NCBI GenBank assembly: GCA_016179925.1
Contig: JACPCG010000081.1
Coordinates: forward strand, 1 to 45,264
Direction of reading: 5' to 3'
Length of the DNA stretch: 45,264 bases
DNA from: Candidatus Rokuibacteriota bacterium
GTDB taxonomy: Bacteria > Methylomirabilota > Methylomirabilia > Rokubacteriales > CSP1-6
In this document: piece after piece, positions 16,668 to 23,833 of the stretch
Layout of the letters: each line of letters starts with the position of its first letter
Position numbering within the stretch: the stretch's first letter is position 1
Notes under the pieces: model-generated
The model's input: only the letters and a program-made list of their open reading frames with translations
Told to the model about the DNA's origin: nothing
Database searches by the model: none
Program-made: the position numbers and the translations under genes

Positions 16668-17408
16668 ATGGAGGCGCCCGAGCAGCCACTGCGCATCACG
16701 CCGGACATGCTGCTCTCCCGCCGCGTGGACTTCGAGCGGCGGATGCGGCGCCTGCCGCCGGTCACCCTCGGGATCATCGGCGTCCTCGCCGCGATCTTCG
16801 TGGTCGAGGTGGCGGCGGGCGCGCTCCAGTCCCGTGGGGCGATCATCGCGATGGGCGCGCTCGTGCGCGAGGGCGTCGCCGCCGGCCAGTACTGGCGCAT
16901 GCTCAGCGCGACGCTGCTGCACGGCGGCCCCGATCACCTCGTCGGTAACGCGATCGCGCTCTTCATCCTCGGCATGATCTGCGAGCACGCCTTCGGTCGC
17001 GGCCAGTTCGTCGTGCTCTACGTGCTGAGCGGCCTCGCCGGGTCGGTGGTGAGCCTCGTGACGAGCGCGGGTCCGTCGGTCGGCGCCTCCGGCGCGATCT
17101 TCGGGCTCCAGGGCGCCTCCATCGTGCTGTTCCGCCAGCACCGCGACCGGCTCCTGATGCGCGACCGGCGCGTCGGCTTCGTGCTCCTGGTGTGGGCGCT
17201 CTACACGATCGGGACGGGCCTCATGGACCCGTTCATCGACAACGGCGCGCACATCGGCGGCGCGCTCGCCGGCGCCCTGATCGCGCGCCGGCTCCATCCC
17301 GTCGTGCTGAGCCCGCTGACGCCGGAGCGGGGGGCGGCCGTGCGCCGCGGCCTCTGGCTGGTGGCCGCGCTGCTCGCGTACACGGTCTTGGGGTGGCTCT
17401 ACCGCTGA
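16668..17408 (+). CDS. Rhomboid family intramembrane serine protease
   Basis: A 246-aa polytopic membrane protein. Catalytic marks are the GASGAIFGL helix with the nucleophile Ser, and the partner His in NGAHIGGALAGAL. The family-typical YWRMLSATLLHGGPDHLVGN loop precedes the HLxxN motif (HLVGN). These predict a functional rhomboid that cleaves transmembrane substrates in the plane of the membrane. An extra cytoplasmic N-terminal region of about 30 residues and a seventh helix at the C-terminus are present. It starts 2 bases after the zinc-ribbon gene, so the two are probably cotranscribed and may act on the same membrane. Confidence 0.92.
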   Translation: MEAPEQPLRITPDMLLSRRVDFERRMRRLPPVTLGIIGVLAAIFVVEVAAGALQSRGAIIAMGALVREGVAAGQYWRMLSATLLHGGPDHLVGNAIALFILGMICEHAFGRGQFVVLYVLSGLAGSVVSLVTSAGPSVGASGAIFGLQGASIVLFRQHRDRLLMRDRRVGFVLLVWALYTIGTGLMDPFIDNGAHIGGALAGALIARRLHPVVLSPLTPERGAAVRRGLWLVAALLAYTVLGWLYR

Positions 17409-17413
17409 GAACA

Positions 17414-17609
17414 TGGGGGGCTCCGGGCGCCCCCCAAGCCCCCCGGCGCTCAGGGCGCCCCGGCGCAGCCGTGGCGCCCTTCGACAACGCGGTTCGTTCG
17501 CGGGCTCTGAGTGGGGGCCCCGACATGGCCCCCACACCCCCGACGCTCGGAAGCGCCTCGGCTAAGCCGTGGCGCTCCTCGACGCCGCGGTTCGTTCACA
17601 GGCTCTGAG
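17414..17609. repeat. Two tandem 98-base units with terminator-like hairpins
   Basis: Copy a (17414-17511) and copy b (17512-17609) align along their full length and both end GGTTCGTTC-x-C/A-x-GGCTCTGAG. Each starts with a G/C stem: GGGGGGC/GCCCCCC in copy a and GGGGGCC/GGCCCCC in copy b. The array fills the space between the convergent rhomboid and endonuclease-like genes and probably acts as a bidirectional terminator. The shared 3' half (AGCCGTGGCGC, CGCGGTTCGTTC) is not part of the hairpins. A single hairpin of the same kind lies at 34077-34095. Confidence 0.7.
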
Positions 17610-17620
17610 CCGGCGTCCGG

Positions 17621-18703
17621 TCACACCGTCCGGAGGATCCCGGTCACGGGGAAGTGGTCGCTGTAGCCCTTCTTCGTCTTCCGGTCGAAGGGCCGCGGCC
17701 GGCCCTTCGGGGTCCTGAGCTCGCCCGGGGCGAAGATCTCGACGCTTCCCAGGACCAGCCGCAGCTTCTGCTGGCCGTAGTAGAGGCCGCGCGAGACGAG
17801 GATCTGGTCGAGCACGTTCATCGAGTTCGTCGCCTGCGGGAAGTAGAGCGTGCCCTGGTCCGGCATGGCGAGGAGCGGCCAGGCGCAGTTCAGCAGGTAG
17901 GCGCGCCGCGCGAAGTAGCTCCTGGGCTCGGGGATCTGCCGACCCGGGCCGGCCTTGACCTCTTCCTCGAGATGATCGAGGTCTTTCGTGCCCTGGAGGT
18001 AATGGAGCACGCTGCGGTCGTAGGGCTCGTCGTTCAGATCGCCCATGACCAGCACGTTACGGTTCCAGCGCTCGTTGAGCCTGGCGAGGCTCGCCGCGGT
18101 GTTCGGCAGCGCCATGAACTCGGCGCGGGGGAGCTTCAGCAGGCCGTCCACGAGCCGGCCGCAGTGCTCGGCGACGGTGATGCGGTAGGGCTCCGTCTCG
18201 TACCGGCCCTGTCGGCGCGAGGGCCAGTGGTTGACGAGGACGAGGAGCTCCGCGTCGTTCTCCTTCACGCGGAGGTGCACCTCGAAGATGTCGCGCGTCG
18301 GGTAGCGCAGGTGCACGAGGTGGCCCGCGACGTGCGTCGGCGGCTTGAACACCTTGGTCGAGTAGATCAGCGAGACGTCGATCCCGCGGATGTCGGGGCT
18401 GTCCACGTGTGCCGGGCGGTAGTCCGTCCGTCCGGTCGCGCGGATCAGCCGCTCCGCGACCTCCTTGTTCTCGATCTCGCAGACGCCGAGGAGATCGGGG
18501 CCCTTGCCGTCGAACATGAGATTGATCATGGTCGCGAGGTTCGTCACCTTGGCGTCGAAGGCCACGTGATCCCAGCCCTTCTCCGGCGTGAAGTCGAAGT
18601 CCGCGCCGATCTCCGACACCGTCACGTCGAAGAGGTTCTCCAGGTTCCAGAACGCGATCTTGATCTCTTTGGCCGAATCCGGATTGCCGCCGGGGGGTGT
18701 CAT
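17621..18703 (-). CDS. Endonuclease/exonuclease/phosphatase family protein
   Basis: A 360-aa metal-dependent phosphodiesterase-fold protein. Motifs: IAFWNLENLFD at the N-terminus (Asn metal ligand), DLLGVCEIENKEV (Glu), VLVNHWPSRRQG (His), VLVMGDLNDEP (Asp/Asn) and GYSDHFPVTG (catalytic Asp-His) at the C-terminus. All catalytic residues are present. There is no signal peptide. Substrate (nucleic acid, phospholipid or inositol phosphate) cannot be decided from sequence. I chose ATG 18703 because the frame upstream belongs to fragments of the patatin-like gene. It follows that gene by 7 bases. Confidence 0.85.
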   Translation of the reverse strand: MTPPGGNPDSAKEIKIAFWNLENLFDVTVSEIGADFDFTPEKGWDHVAFDAKVTNLATMINLMFDGKGPDLLGVCEIENKEVAERLIRATGRTDYRPAHVDSPDIRGIDVSLIYSTKVFKPPTHVAGHLVHLRYPTRDIFEVHLRVKENDAELLVLVNHWPSRRQGRYETEPYRITVAEHCGRLVDGLLKLPRAEFMALPNTAASLARLNERWNRNVLVMGDLNDEPYDRSVLHYLQGTKDLDHLEEEVKAGPGRQIPEPRSYFARRAYLLNCAWPLLAMPDQGTLYFPQATNSMNVLDQILVSRGLYYGQQKLRLVLGSVEIFAPGELRTPKGRPRPFDRKTKKGYSDHFPVTGILRTV

Positions 18704-18710
18704 CTGGCCG

Positions 18711-19235
18711 TCACCGCAAGCGCTCGAAGCGCCCGAGCCTGAGGAAGAGGCGGTCGAAGATCTGGAGATGGAGCCAGACGAAGCCCGCGCCGAGCGCCGG
18801 CAGGAGTCCGCGGACCACGAAGTGCAGGAGCCACTGTCCAGCATGAGGGAGCAGGCCTCGATCTCCGTGAACGAATCGAGATCGGTGCGGATCCTCGACA
18901 GGCACTCCTCGACCTCCGGATCGACGCCGAAGTCCGCTGACGTGGGCGGGTCCGCGGGCGGCGTCGGCGCGAGCTTCGCGTTCTGGTCGAAATACGGCAC
19001 GACCTTGCTCCACGATGCGCACGTAGTCCTCGTCGCGGATGTCGGCGTCGGGCTTCGTTTCGAGGAGGCGCTTCAAGTGGACGTAGTACAGGGCGCCGAG
19101 GATCGAGCCGCCCGAGACCGTGGAGAGCGCCTCGACGTGGCGCAGGAGGCCCCACTCCGCCATCCGGGCGAGGACGCCCAGATGGAAGAACGACGCGCGG
19201 AACCCGCCACCCGAGAGCGCGAGCCCGAGCTTCAT
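18711..19235 (-). pseudogene. Patatin-like phospholipase, internally deleted and frameshifted
   Basis: The 5' part encodes a patatin N-terminus: LALSGGGFRASFFHLGVLAR (oxyanion hole) and LSTVSGGSILGALYYVHLKR (nucleophile Ser), up to DEDYVRIVEQG. A second frame then carries a later segment (PEVEECLSRIRTDLDSFTEI), and the first frame resumes for a C-terminal hydrophobic stretch (LPALGAGFVWLHLQIFDRLF). The catalytic Asp region and several hundred residues expected of this long patatin subfamily are missing. At least two frame changes and one large deletion are needed, so it is a pseudogene. Start ATG 19235. Confidence 0.75.
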
Positions 19236-19415
19236 GGGGCCCCGGTTAGGTCGCGGCGCCGGGCCCGAGGCCCAGGATGCGGCCGATTGGGAGCGATAGG
19301 TGTGTTGACTTCATGCGGGCCCAGAGAGAGCAAGCCTGACGCCAACCCGCGCCGCCGGCCGCGTCAGCGGAAGTCCCCGCGGGCAAAGGGTTTCCGCGCT
19401 TCGCGCGGAGCGGGG

Positions 19416-19485
19416 GTGGCGCGCCGTTGCACCAAGTGGCGCGCCGTTGCACCAACTTGGTGCAACGTGCACCAGGATGGTGCAC
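19416..19485. repeat. Direct and inverted TGCACCA repeat cluster
   Basis: Two perfect tandem copies of GTGGCGCGCCGTTGCACCAA (19416-19435 and 19436-19455). The second overlaps a 21-base perfect palindrome, arms GTTGCACCAA and TTGGTGCAAC around one C (19446-19466). A second palindrome follows, arms GTGCACCA and TGGTGCAC around GGA (19467-19485). Five half-sites of TGCACCA therefore lie within 70 bases, in a gap between the patatin remnant and the DmpA-type peptidase. This looks like a multi-site operator or a replication/partition-type repeat; no regulator is adjacent. Confidence 0.7.
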
Positions 19486-19609
19486 CCCGCCCGCGCCCGC
19501 TACAGGAGGGGTTTCAGGCTGCCGACCGCGAACTCGCGCCGGTCAAGGGGGGCCCGAGCCGGCGCACGGGCACGCGCCGCTTGAGCTCTGAAAGCAGGCG
19601 GTTGGCCTC

Positions 19610-20560
19610 CTAGAGATCGCGGGCGGCGAGCAGGTGCGGGAGCGAGGTCGCGGCGCGGACCCCCCGGACGATCGCCCGGGCGACCGCGTCGGCGGCGGCG
19701 AGGCCCAGACGGGTCAGATCGGCCGGCCGGTCGCCGACCGAGAGCGCGAAGAGCGCGTCGCCGTCAAAGGTCGTGTGGGGCGGCGACAGCGCGCGCGCAA
19801 AGCCGAGCATCCCGAGCGCGGCGACCTTCGAGGCGTCAGGTTTCCCGAGGCGGGCGTTCGTCGCGATGACGCCGATGGTCGTGTGCTCGGGCGCGGCGAA
19901 GCGCTCGAGGGCGTCGCCGGCGGCGAGCGCCTGCGCCGTGTCGATCAGCCGGCGGCCGTCCGGCGCCTCCCGCGCACCGGCGAGGAGCGCGCCCGTCTCC
20001 GGGTCACGCACGTCGCCGAGCGCGTTGACCGCGACGAGCGCCCCCACCACGACGTCGCCGAGCCGCGCGCTCGCGCTCCCGATCCCGCCGCGCATCGCGC
20101 GCGCGATGCCGTGGAGCTTGCCGACGCTCGCCCCGGTGCCGGCGCCCACGTTGCCCTCGGCGACGGGGCCGGCGGCCGCCGCGGCCGCCGCCTCATAGCC
20201 CATCTCGCGCGTCGGGCGCACACGCCCGTCGCCCACGTTGAGGTCGAAGAGGAAGGCGCCCGGCACGTGGGGCACGACGGTCGGCCCCGCGGCGAAGCCG
20301 ACGCCGCGCTCCTCCAGGTAGCGGAGGACGCCCCAGATCGCTTCGCCGCCGAAGCGGCTGCCGCCGCCGAGCACGACGCCGTTCACGGTGGGGACGAGGT
20401 GGCGCGGGTCGAGGTAGTCGAGTCCGGTGACGTCGTTGGCGCCGCCGCGCAGTTCGACGCCGCACGTCGCGGGGCGGTCGCACAGGATGACCGTGACGCC
20501 GGTGAGCGCGGCCGCGTCCGTGGCGTGGCCGACGCGGATGCCGGGGACGTCGGTGATCAC
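19610..20560 (-). CDS. P1 family peptidase, DmpA/BapA type
   Basis: A 316-aa N-terminal-nucleophile aminopeptidase. Family marks: TDVPGIRVGHATD at the start, ELRGGANDVTGLDYL, GGGSRFGGEAIWGVL, EGNVGAGTGASVGK, and the self-cleavage site GGIGSAS, whose Ser becomes the nucleophile after autoproteolysis into alpha and beta chains. DmpA-type enzymes hydrolyse D- or beta-amino-acyl peptides. The protein lacks a signal peptide. The GTG at 20560 overlaps the stop of the upstream gene (GTGA), giving a tightly coupled operon of three genes. After the TAG, the same frame stays GC3-rich for 36 more codons (19500-19609). Confidence 0.9.
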   Translation of the reverse strand: MITDVPGIRVGHATDAAALTGVTVILCDRPATCGVELRGGANDVTGLDYLDPRHLVPTVNGVVLGGGSRFGGEAIWGVLRYLEERGVGFAAGPTVVPHVPGAFLFDLNVGDGRVRPTREMGYEAAAAAAAGPVAEGNVGAGTGASVGKLHGIARAMRGGIGSASARLGDVVVGALVAVNALGDVRDPETGALLAGAREAPDGRRLIDTAQALAAGDALERFAAPEHTTIGVIATNARLGKPDASKVAALGMLGFARALSPPHTTFDGDALFALSVGDRPADLTRLGLAAADAVARAIVRGVRAATSLPHLLAARDL

Positions 20561-21609
20561 GCGCCGGGTTTTCTCGAGACGTCCGCGGCTTTGATCCGTC
20601 CGGACGCGACCTCGCCGGCGACGTCGAGCGCGCGCCGGGCGAGGCCCTGCGCGAACGGGTGGCGCCGCGCGTCCGCGCCCGGGTCCGCGAGCCGTGCGGC
20701 GGCGGCGCGGGCGAGCGCGGCGGGCTCGGTCCGCCCGGTCGCGTCGAAGACGAGCGCCATCTCGGCAAGTCGCCGCGCCCAGCGCCCGCGCGCCTCGGGC
20801 GGAAGCTCGCGCTCGATCACCCGGCCGACGATCGCCGCCTCGCGCTCGGCCTTGATCTGATCGGACACCACGAGCCGGCTCTCGCGCGCCGCCAGCAGCT
20901 CGACCGCGTCGGCCTGCACGGCCTCGGGCTCGAGGAACCAGCCGGCCATTTCGGGCAGCTCGAGGAGCCCGGCGCTCCGCTCGACGAGCGCGGGATCGGC
21001 GGCGGGCAGGACCGGCGACCCGGCGACGGCGGCGCCCTCGAACAGGCGCTGCCAGCGAGCGAACGCGGCCGGTGGCGCAGTCCCCCTGGCGCGGTGGAGA
21101 GCCAGCGCCTCCGCGACGAGGCCGACCGCGCGCGCCGGCTCGGTCTCCACCCACGGGAGCTTCTGGGAGGCACGGAGCGCGGCCAGCTCCGCCTCGAGGC
21201 GCTTCTTCGTGATCTCGCCGCCCGCCACGTCCACGATCCCGACGGTGTCGTTGACGATCAGCGAGCAGAGTGCGGTCCCGCCGAACCCGCCCTCGAACAG
21301 GAGCCACGCGGCGCGCGAGCCGCTCCCGTCGATGCCGGAGAGCCACGCGCGCGCGGCGCGCTCCGGCCGGCGCTCGACGACGGGCCTGGGCGCGGGCCGA
21401 GGCGGCGCGGTGACACCGCGCTGCGAGAGGCGGTAGAGCGCCCGCTTGGCCGCGCGGCGCACCGCGCGGTCGGCGCCCTCGGCGGCGAGCACCGCCAGGA
21501 TCGGCAGGGCCTCGGCGCCGTGCTCCCGGGCGAAGTCGCGGAGCCGCGCGTCGAGCGCGTCCTCCGGCAGGGCGGAGAGCGCCGCGACGTCCAGCGACGG
21601 CGCGGTCAT
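20557..21609 (-). CDS. Conserved-looking protein of unknown function
   Basis: A 350-aa, largely helical soluble protein without a recognised family. The first 90 residues (ALPILAVLAAEGADRAVRRA and AKRALYRLSQRG) look like two HEAT/armadillo-type helical repeats. A beta-rich segment follows (WLSGIDGSGSRAAWLLFEGG, LIVNDTVGIVDVAGGEITKK) and then long helices. No catalytic motif is apparent. I chose ATG 21609 because it overlaps the stop of the upstream gene (ATGA) and GC3 bias is consistent from there. It is the middle gene of a three-gene operon ending in the P1 peptidase. Confidence 0.75.
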   Translation of the reverse strand: MTAPSLDVAALSALPEDALDARLRDFAREHGAEALPILAVLAAEGADRAVRRAAKRALYRLSQRGVTAPPRPAPRPVVERRPERAARAWLSGIDGSGSRAAWLLFEGGFGGTALCSLIVNDTVGIVDVAGGEITKKRLEAELAALRASQKLPWVETEPARAVGLVAEALALHRARGTAPPAAFARWQRLFEGAAVAGSPVLPAADPALVERSAGLLELPEMAGWFLEPEAVQADAVELLAARESRLVVSDQIKAEREAAIVGRVIERELPPEARGRWARRLAEMALVFDATGRTEPAALARAAAARLADPGADARRHPFAQGLARRALDVAGEVASGRIKAADVSRKPGA

Positions 21610-22133
21610 CCGAAATTCAGCCGGAAGAACGGGTGCGGCGGCGGATCGCTGAAGTGCGCCCGGCGCGTGTAGTCGAGCACGGCCACGTACCGCTCGAAGC
21701 GGTCGGCGAGCCGGCGGTAGAGCGGCGCGCCCGCGGAGGCGCCGGCGCGCGCGCTCGCGCGGTCGTGCTCCGAGACGAACCGGTAGGCGCGCTTGCCCTG
21801 GGCGATGTAGAAGCCGGCGGAGGCCGTCCGCTCGACGCGCTCGGGGAAGAGGCCGGTCATGAAGAGCGTGAAGTCGCCGATGTGGCGCTTCACGGCGACC
21901 TCGCGCTCGGGATCGAACCACGCCGTGTCCGCCTGCCAGGCGGCTTCCGTCTCGAGGAGCATGTCCACGACGGTCTCGAGCCGCGGCACGGCGACGCCGC
22001 GCGGGAAGAGGTGCTCGGTGCGCGCGAAGCGGGTGAGGAGGTCGGCGAGGTAGGGCGAGGCCGGATCGTCACCGAGCGCCAGCTCGTGGAAGCTCGCCCC
22101 GAGCGCCCGGCCGAAGAACCGTCGCAGCTCCAC
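21606..22133 (-). CDS. Protein of unknown function, first gene of the peptidase operon
   Basis: A 175-aa protein with aromatic-rich helices (HELALGDDPASPYLADLLTR, HIGDFTLFMTGLFPE, FYIAQGKRAYRFVSEHD). It has no membrane segment or signal peptide and I do not recognise the family. The GTG at 22133 is chosen because a TATCAT hexamer ends 7 nt upstream and no ribosome site is visible, consistent with a leaderless start; an upstream frame extension to 22202 would overlap the divergent gene. Its stop overlaps the ATG of the next gene. Confidence 0.7.
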   Translation of the reverse strand: MELRRFFGRALGASFHELALGDDPASPYLADLLTRFARTEHLFPRGVAVPRLETVVDMLLETEAAWQADTAWFDPEREVAVKRHIGDFTLFMTGLFPERVERTASAGFYIAQGKRAYRFVSEHDRASARAGASAGAPLYRRLADRFERYVAVLDYTRRAHFSDPPPHPFFRLNFG

Positions 22134-22140
22134 GAATCGG

Positions 22141-22163
22141 ATGATAGCGCAATTTGCTAGAAT
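22141..22163. promoter_or_regulatory. Divergent pair of -10-like hexamers at leaderless starts
   Basis: On the minus strand, TATCAT (complement of 22141-22146) ends 7 nt before the GTG at 22133. On the plus strand, TAGAAT (22158-22163) ends 8 nt before the GTG at 22172. Neither gene has a Shine-Dalgarno sequence. The spacing places both transcription starts at or next to the start codons. Clear -35 elements are not seen. Confidence 0.4.
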
Positions 22164-22171
22164 CCGGGCCC

Positions 22172-22480
22172 GTGGCCGACCGTCCGCGCGCCAAGCTCCC
22201 ATGGCTGCTCGTGGCGGCGAGCGTCCTGCTCGTCGTGCTCGTGCTCTACGTCCTCTTCGCCGGCTACCTGCCGGCGAAGCAGCGGGTGGCGGGCCTCGAG
22301 CGCGAGCTGCGGGACCTCTACAAGCGCGAGGCGGAGCTGCAGACGAAGCTCGCCCAGCAGGACCAGCGGTACGCTCTTCGCGACCGCCAGCTCGCCGCGC
22401 TCCAAGCCGAGCGCGACGCCCTCGTCAAGCGCCTGGAAGACCTCGAGCGCGAGCTGGCGGCCCTGCGCCGCCGACGCTAG
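22172..22480 (+). CDS. Single-span membrane protein with coiled coil
   Basis: A 102-aa protein: a basic cytoplasmic tail, one transmembrane helix (LLVAASVLLVVLVLYVLFAG), then an uninterrupted heptad-type coiled coil of about 60 residues (LERELRDLYKREAELQTKLA, LAALQAERDALVKRLEDLER). The architecture resembles small septum or envelope scaffolds such as FtsB/FtsL, but there is no specific motif and the coiled coil runs to the C-terminus. It is probably leaderless (TAGAAT 8 nt upstream of the GTG). It is divergent from the unknown/DmpA operon. Confidence 0.72.
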   Translation: MADRPRAKLPWLLVAASVLLVVLVLYVLFAGYLPAKQRVAGLERELRDLYKREAELQTKLAQQDQRYALRDRQLAALQAERDALVKRLEDLERELAALRRRR

Positions 22481-22561
22481 AGAGTCCGGCGCACCGCTCG
22501 GGGGAGGGGGTCGCCATCTTCATGGGCCCAAGCGGCTCAAAACGACTAGCGCTCGCGCGAA

Positions 22562-23176
22562 TCAGAGCGGCCGGATTTGCACCTTACGCCACTTGATTGG
22601 GCCGCCCTGAGCGCCTCGCACGCCGGCGCCGTACTGGAGCGCGAACGGCCCCGACGCGTGCTTGCCGTCCTGGATGCTCACGGTCTGGACGCCGTTCAGC
22701 TTGACGGTGAGCTGCGTTTCTTTCGCGGTGATCTCATAGGTGTTCCAGCGGCCGCCCGCCTTGTGCACCAGCGGCACCGGCACCGCGGCGTGGTCGACGA
22801 TCGCGCCCGTGGCGTACTTGGGCTCCGGCCGAATGTCCCAGATGTTCACCTCGTAGCAGGTCGCGGCGCCGACCTTGGCGGGATCGGAACAACGGATGAA
22901 GACGCCGCTGTTGGTATCGGTTTCCGCCCAGAACTCGGCGCGGATCTCGAAATCCTTGTACGCGTTCTTCGACACCAGGTAGCCGCCCTTGCCCTTGTCG
23001 GCCACGACGGCGCCGCCTTCCGCGCGCCAGTTGGCGTCGCCGATCCGGTTCCAGTTGTCCAGCCCCGCTTCGCCGTCGATCAGCGTGACCCAGCCGCCGC
23101 CGGGTAGGCGGGCGCACCCGGCCAGCGTGAATGCGAGGACCAGTAGCGCCGGTATGAAGAAAGATAAGCGTCTCAC
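22562..23176 (-). CDS. DUF1080 (3-keto-disaccharide hydrolase-like) lipoprotein
   Basis: A 204-aa exported lipoprotein. The N-terminus is RRLSFFIPALLVLAFTLAGC with the lipobox Cys at the end. The mature part is a concanavalin-like beta-sandwich of the DUF1080 family: LIDGEAGLDNWNRIGDANWR, GYLVSKNAYKDFEIRAEF, NSGVFIRCSD, EVNIWDIRPEPKYATGAI, NTYEITAKETQLTVKLNG and the terminal IKWRKVQIRPL. Members include hydrolases of 3-keto-glycosides. The GTG start at 23176 has GAGGAGGT immediately upstream. It is convergent with the coiled-coil gene and isolated, so likely monocistronic. Confidence 0.87.
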   Translation of the reverse strand: MRRLSFFIPALLVLAFTLAGCARLPGGGWVTLIDGEAGLDNWNRIGDANWRAEGGAVVADKGKGGYLVSKNAYKDFEIRAEFWAETDTNSGVFIRCSDPAKVGAATCYEVNIWDIRPEPKYATGAIVDHAAVPVPLVHKAGGRWNTYEITAKETQLTVKLNGVQTVSIQDGKHASGPFALQYGAGVRGAQGGPIKWRKVQIRPL

Positions 23177-23443
23177 GTGGACCTCCTCTGATGTGGGAGT
23201 CGTAGGCAACACGAACGCCCTCCGCGCTCGCTCCCCCGCTGCGTGCCCCGCGTCCCCATGAACTCTCGCCCTCCGAGCCTGGCGGCCCCCGGGCAACGCG
23301 TGGCCCCTGCCGATCCGCCCCCGCCGGATAGAGCGCCGTCTCCGCGGGGCCGATGCCCTCTATATCGCGGCCGTGGTCGTGCTGCAAGTCCCAAGGTCAA
23401 CGTCTCTCTCCTCCGTCTCCTGGGCGCCGTGGACACCCGCGGA
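23177..23443. other. Intergenic region without recognisable features
   Basis: About 265 bases between the DUF1080 gene start and the 3' end of the truncated lipoprotein gene. It must contain the DUF1080 promoter on the minus strand. No frame has family-like sequence, and no repeat or hairpin stands out. Confidence 0.5.
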
Positions 23444-23833
23444 TCATCGTCGTCCCTCACCCGTCCTGGGGCCGCATGCTGAGCGGAAGTGCCCGGACAT
23501 ACTTGGAGACCGCCCCGTGGATCGTGTGCGATGGTAGAACCGCGCGAGCGCGTCCGCGTCGCCGGTGGCCGGCGGCCGCTGGTCCGCGCGGGCCCGCGCC
23601 CGCGCCACGCCCTCGGGGTCCGCGAGCCTCTGCTGGTCCAGGATCGCGGTGACGTCGCCGAGCGTCCGTGGCGGCGGGGCCCACGGCGTGGCGGTGAACT
23701 CGGCGGTCACCTGCTTCGCCTCCTCGATCGCCCTCGCCGCCTGCGGTCCTGCCGTCCCGCAGGCGGCGACGAGCGGAGGGACCAGCGCGATCGCCCCGAG
23801 CAGAGCCGCGCGCCTCTTGGAGAAGCGGTTCAC
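23444..23833 (-). pseudogene. Truncated lipoprotein
   Basis: Begins with a lipoprotein signal (RRAALLGAIALVPPLVAAC) followed by about 85 residues (RTLGDVTAILDQQRLADPEG, ARARARADQRPPATGDADAL) that look like the start of a larger TPR-type exported protein ending ALARFYHR. After that point (about 23535) coding character is lost: the frame gives a basic, low-complexity tail, while another frame carries AVSKYVRALPL. I interpret it as a gene truncated by deletion. The GTG at 23833 overlaps the stop of the DUF4143 ATPase, so it would be cotranscribed with it. Confidence 0.5.

Noticed and set aside
19416-19455. Two possible sigma-54 promoters (TGGCGCG...TTGCA)
   Set aside because: Only 9 bases separate the GG and GC cores instead of the strictly required 10, and the motif is explained by a perfect 20-base tandem duplication.
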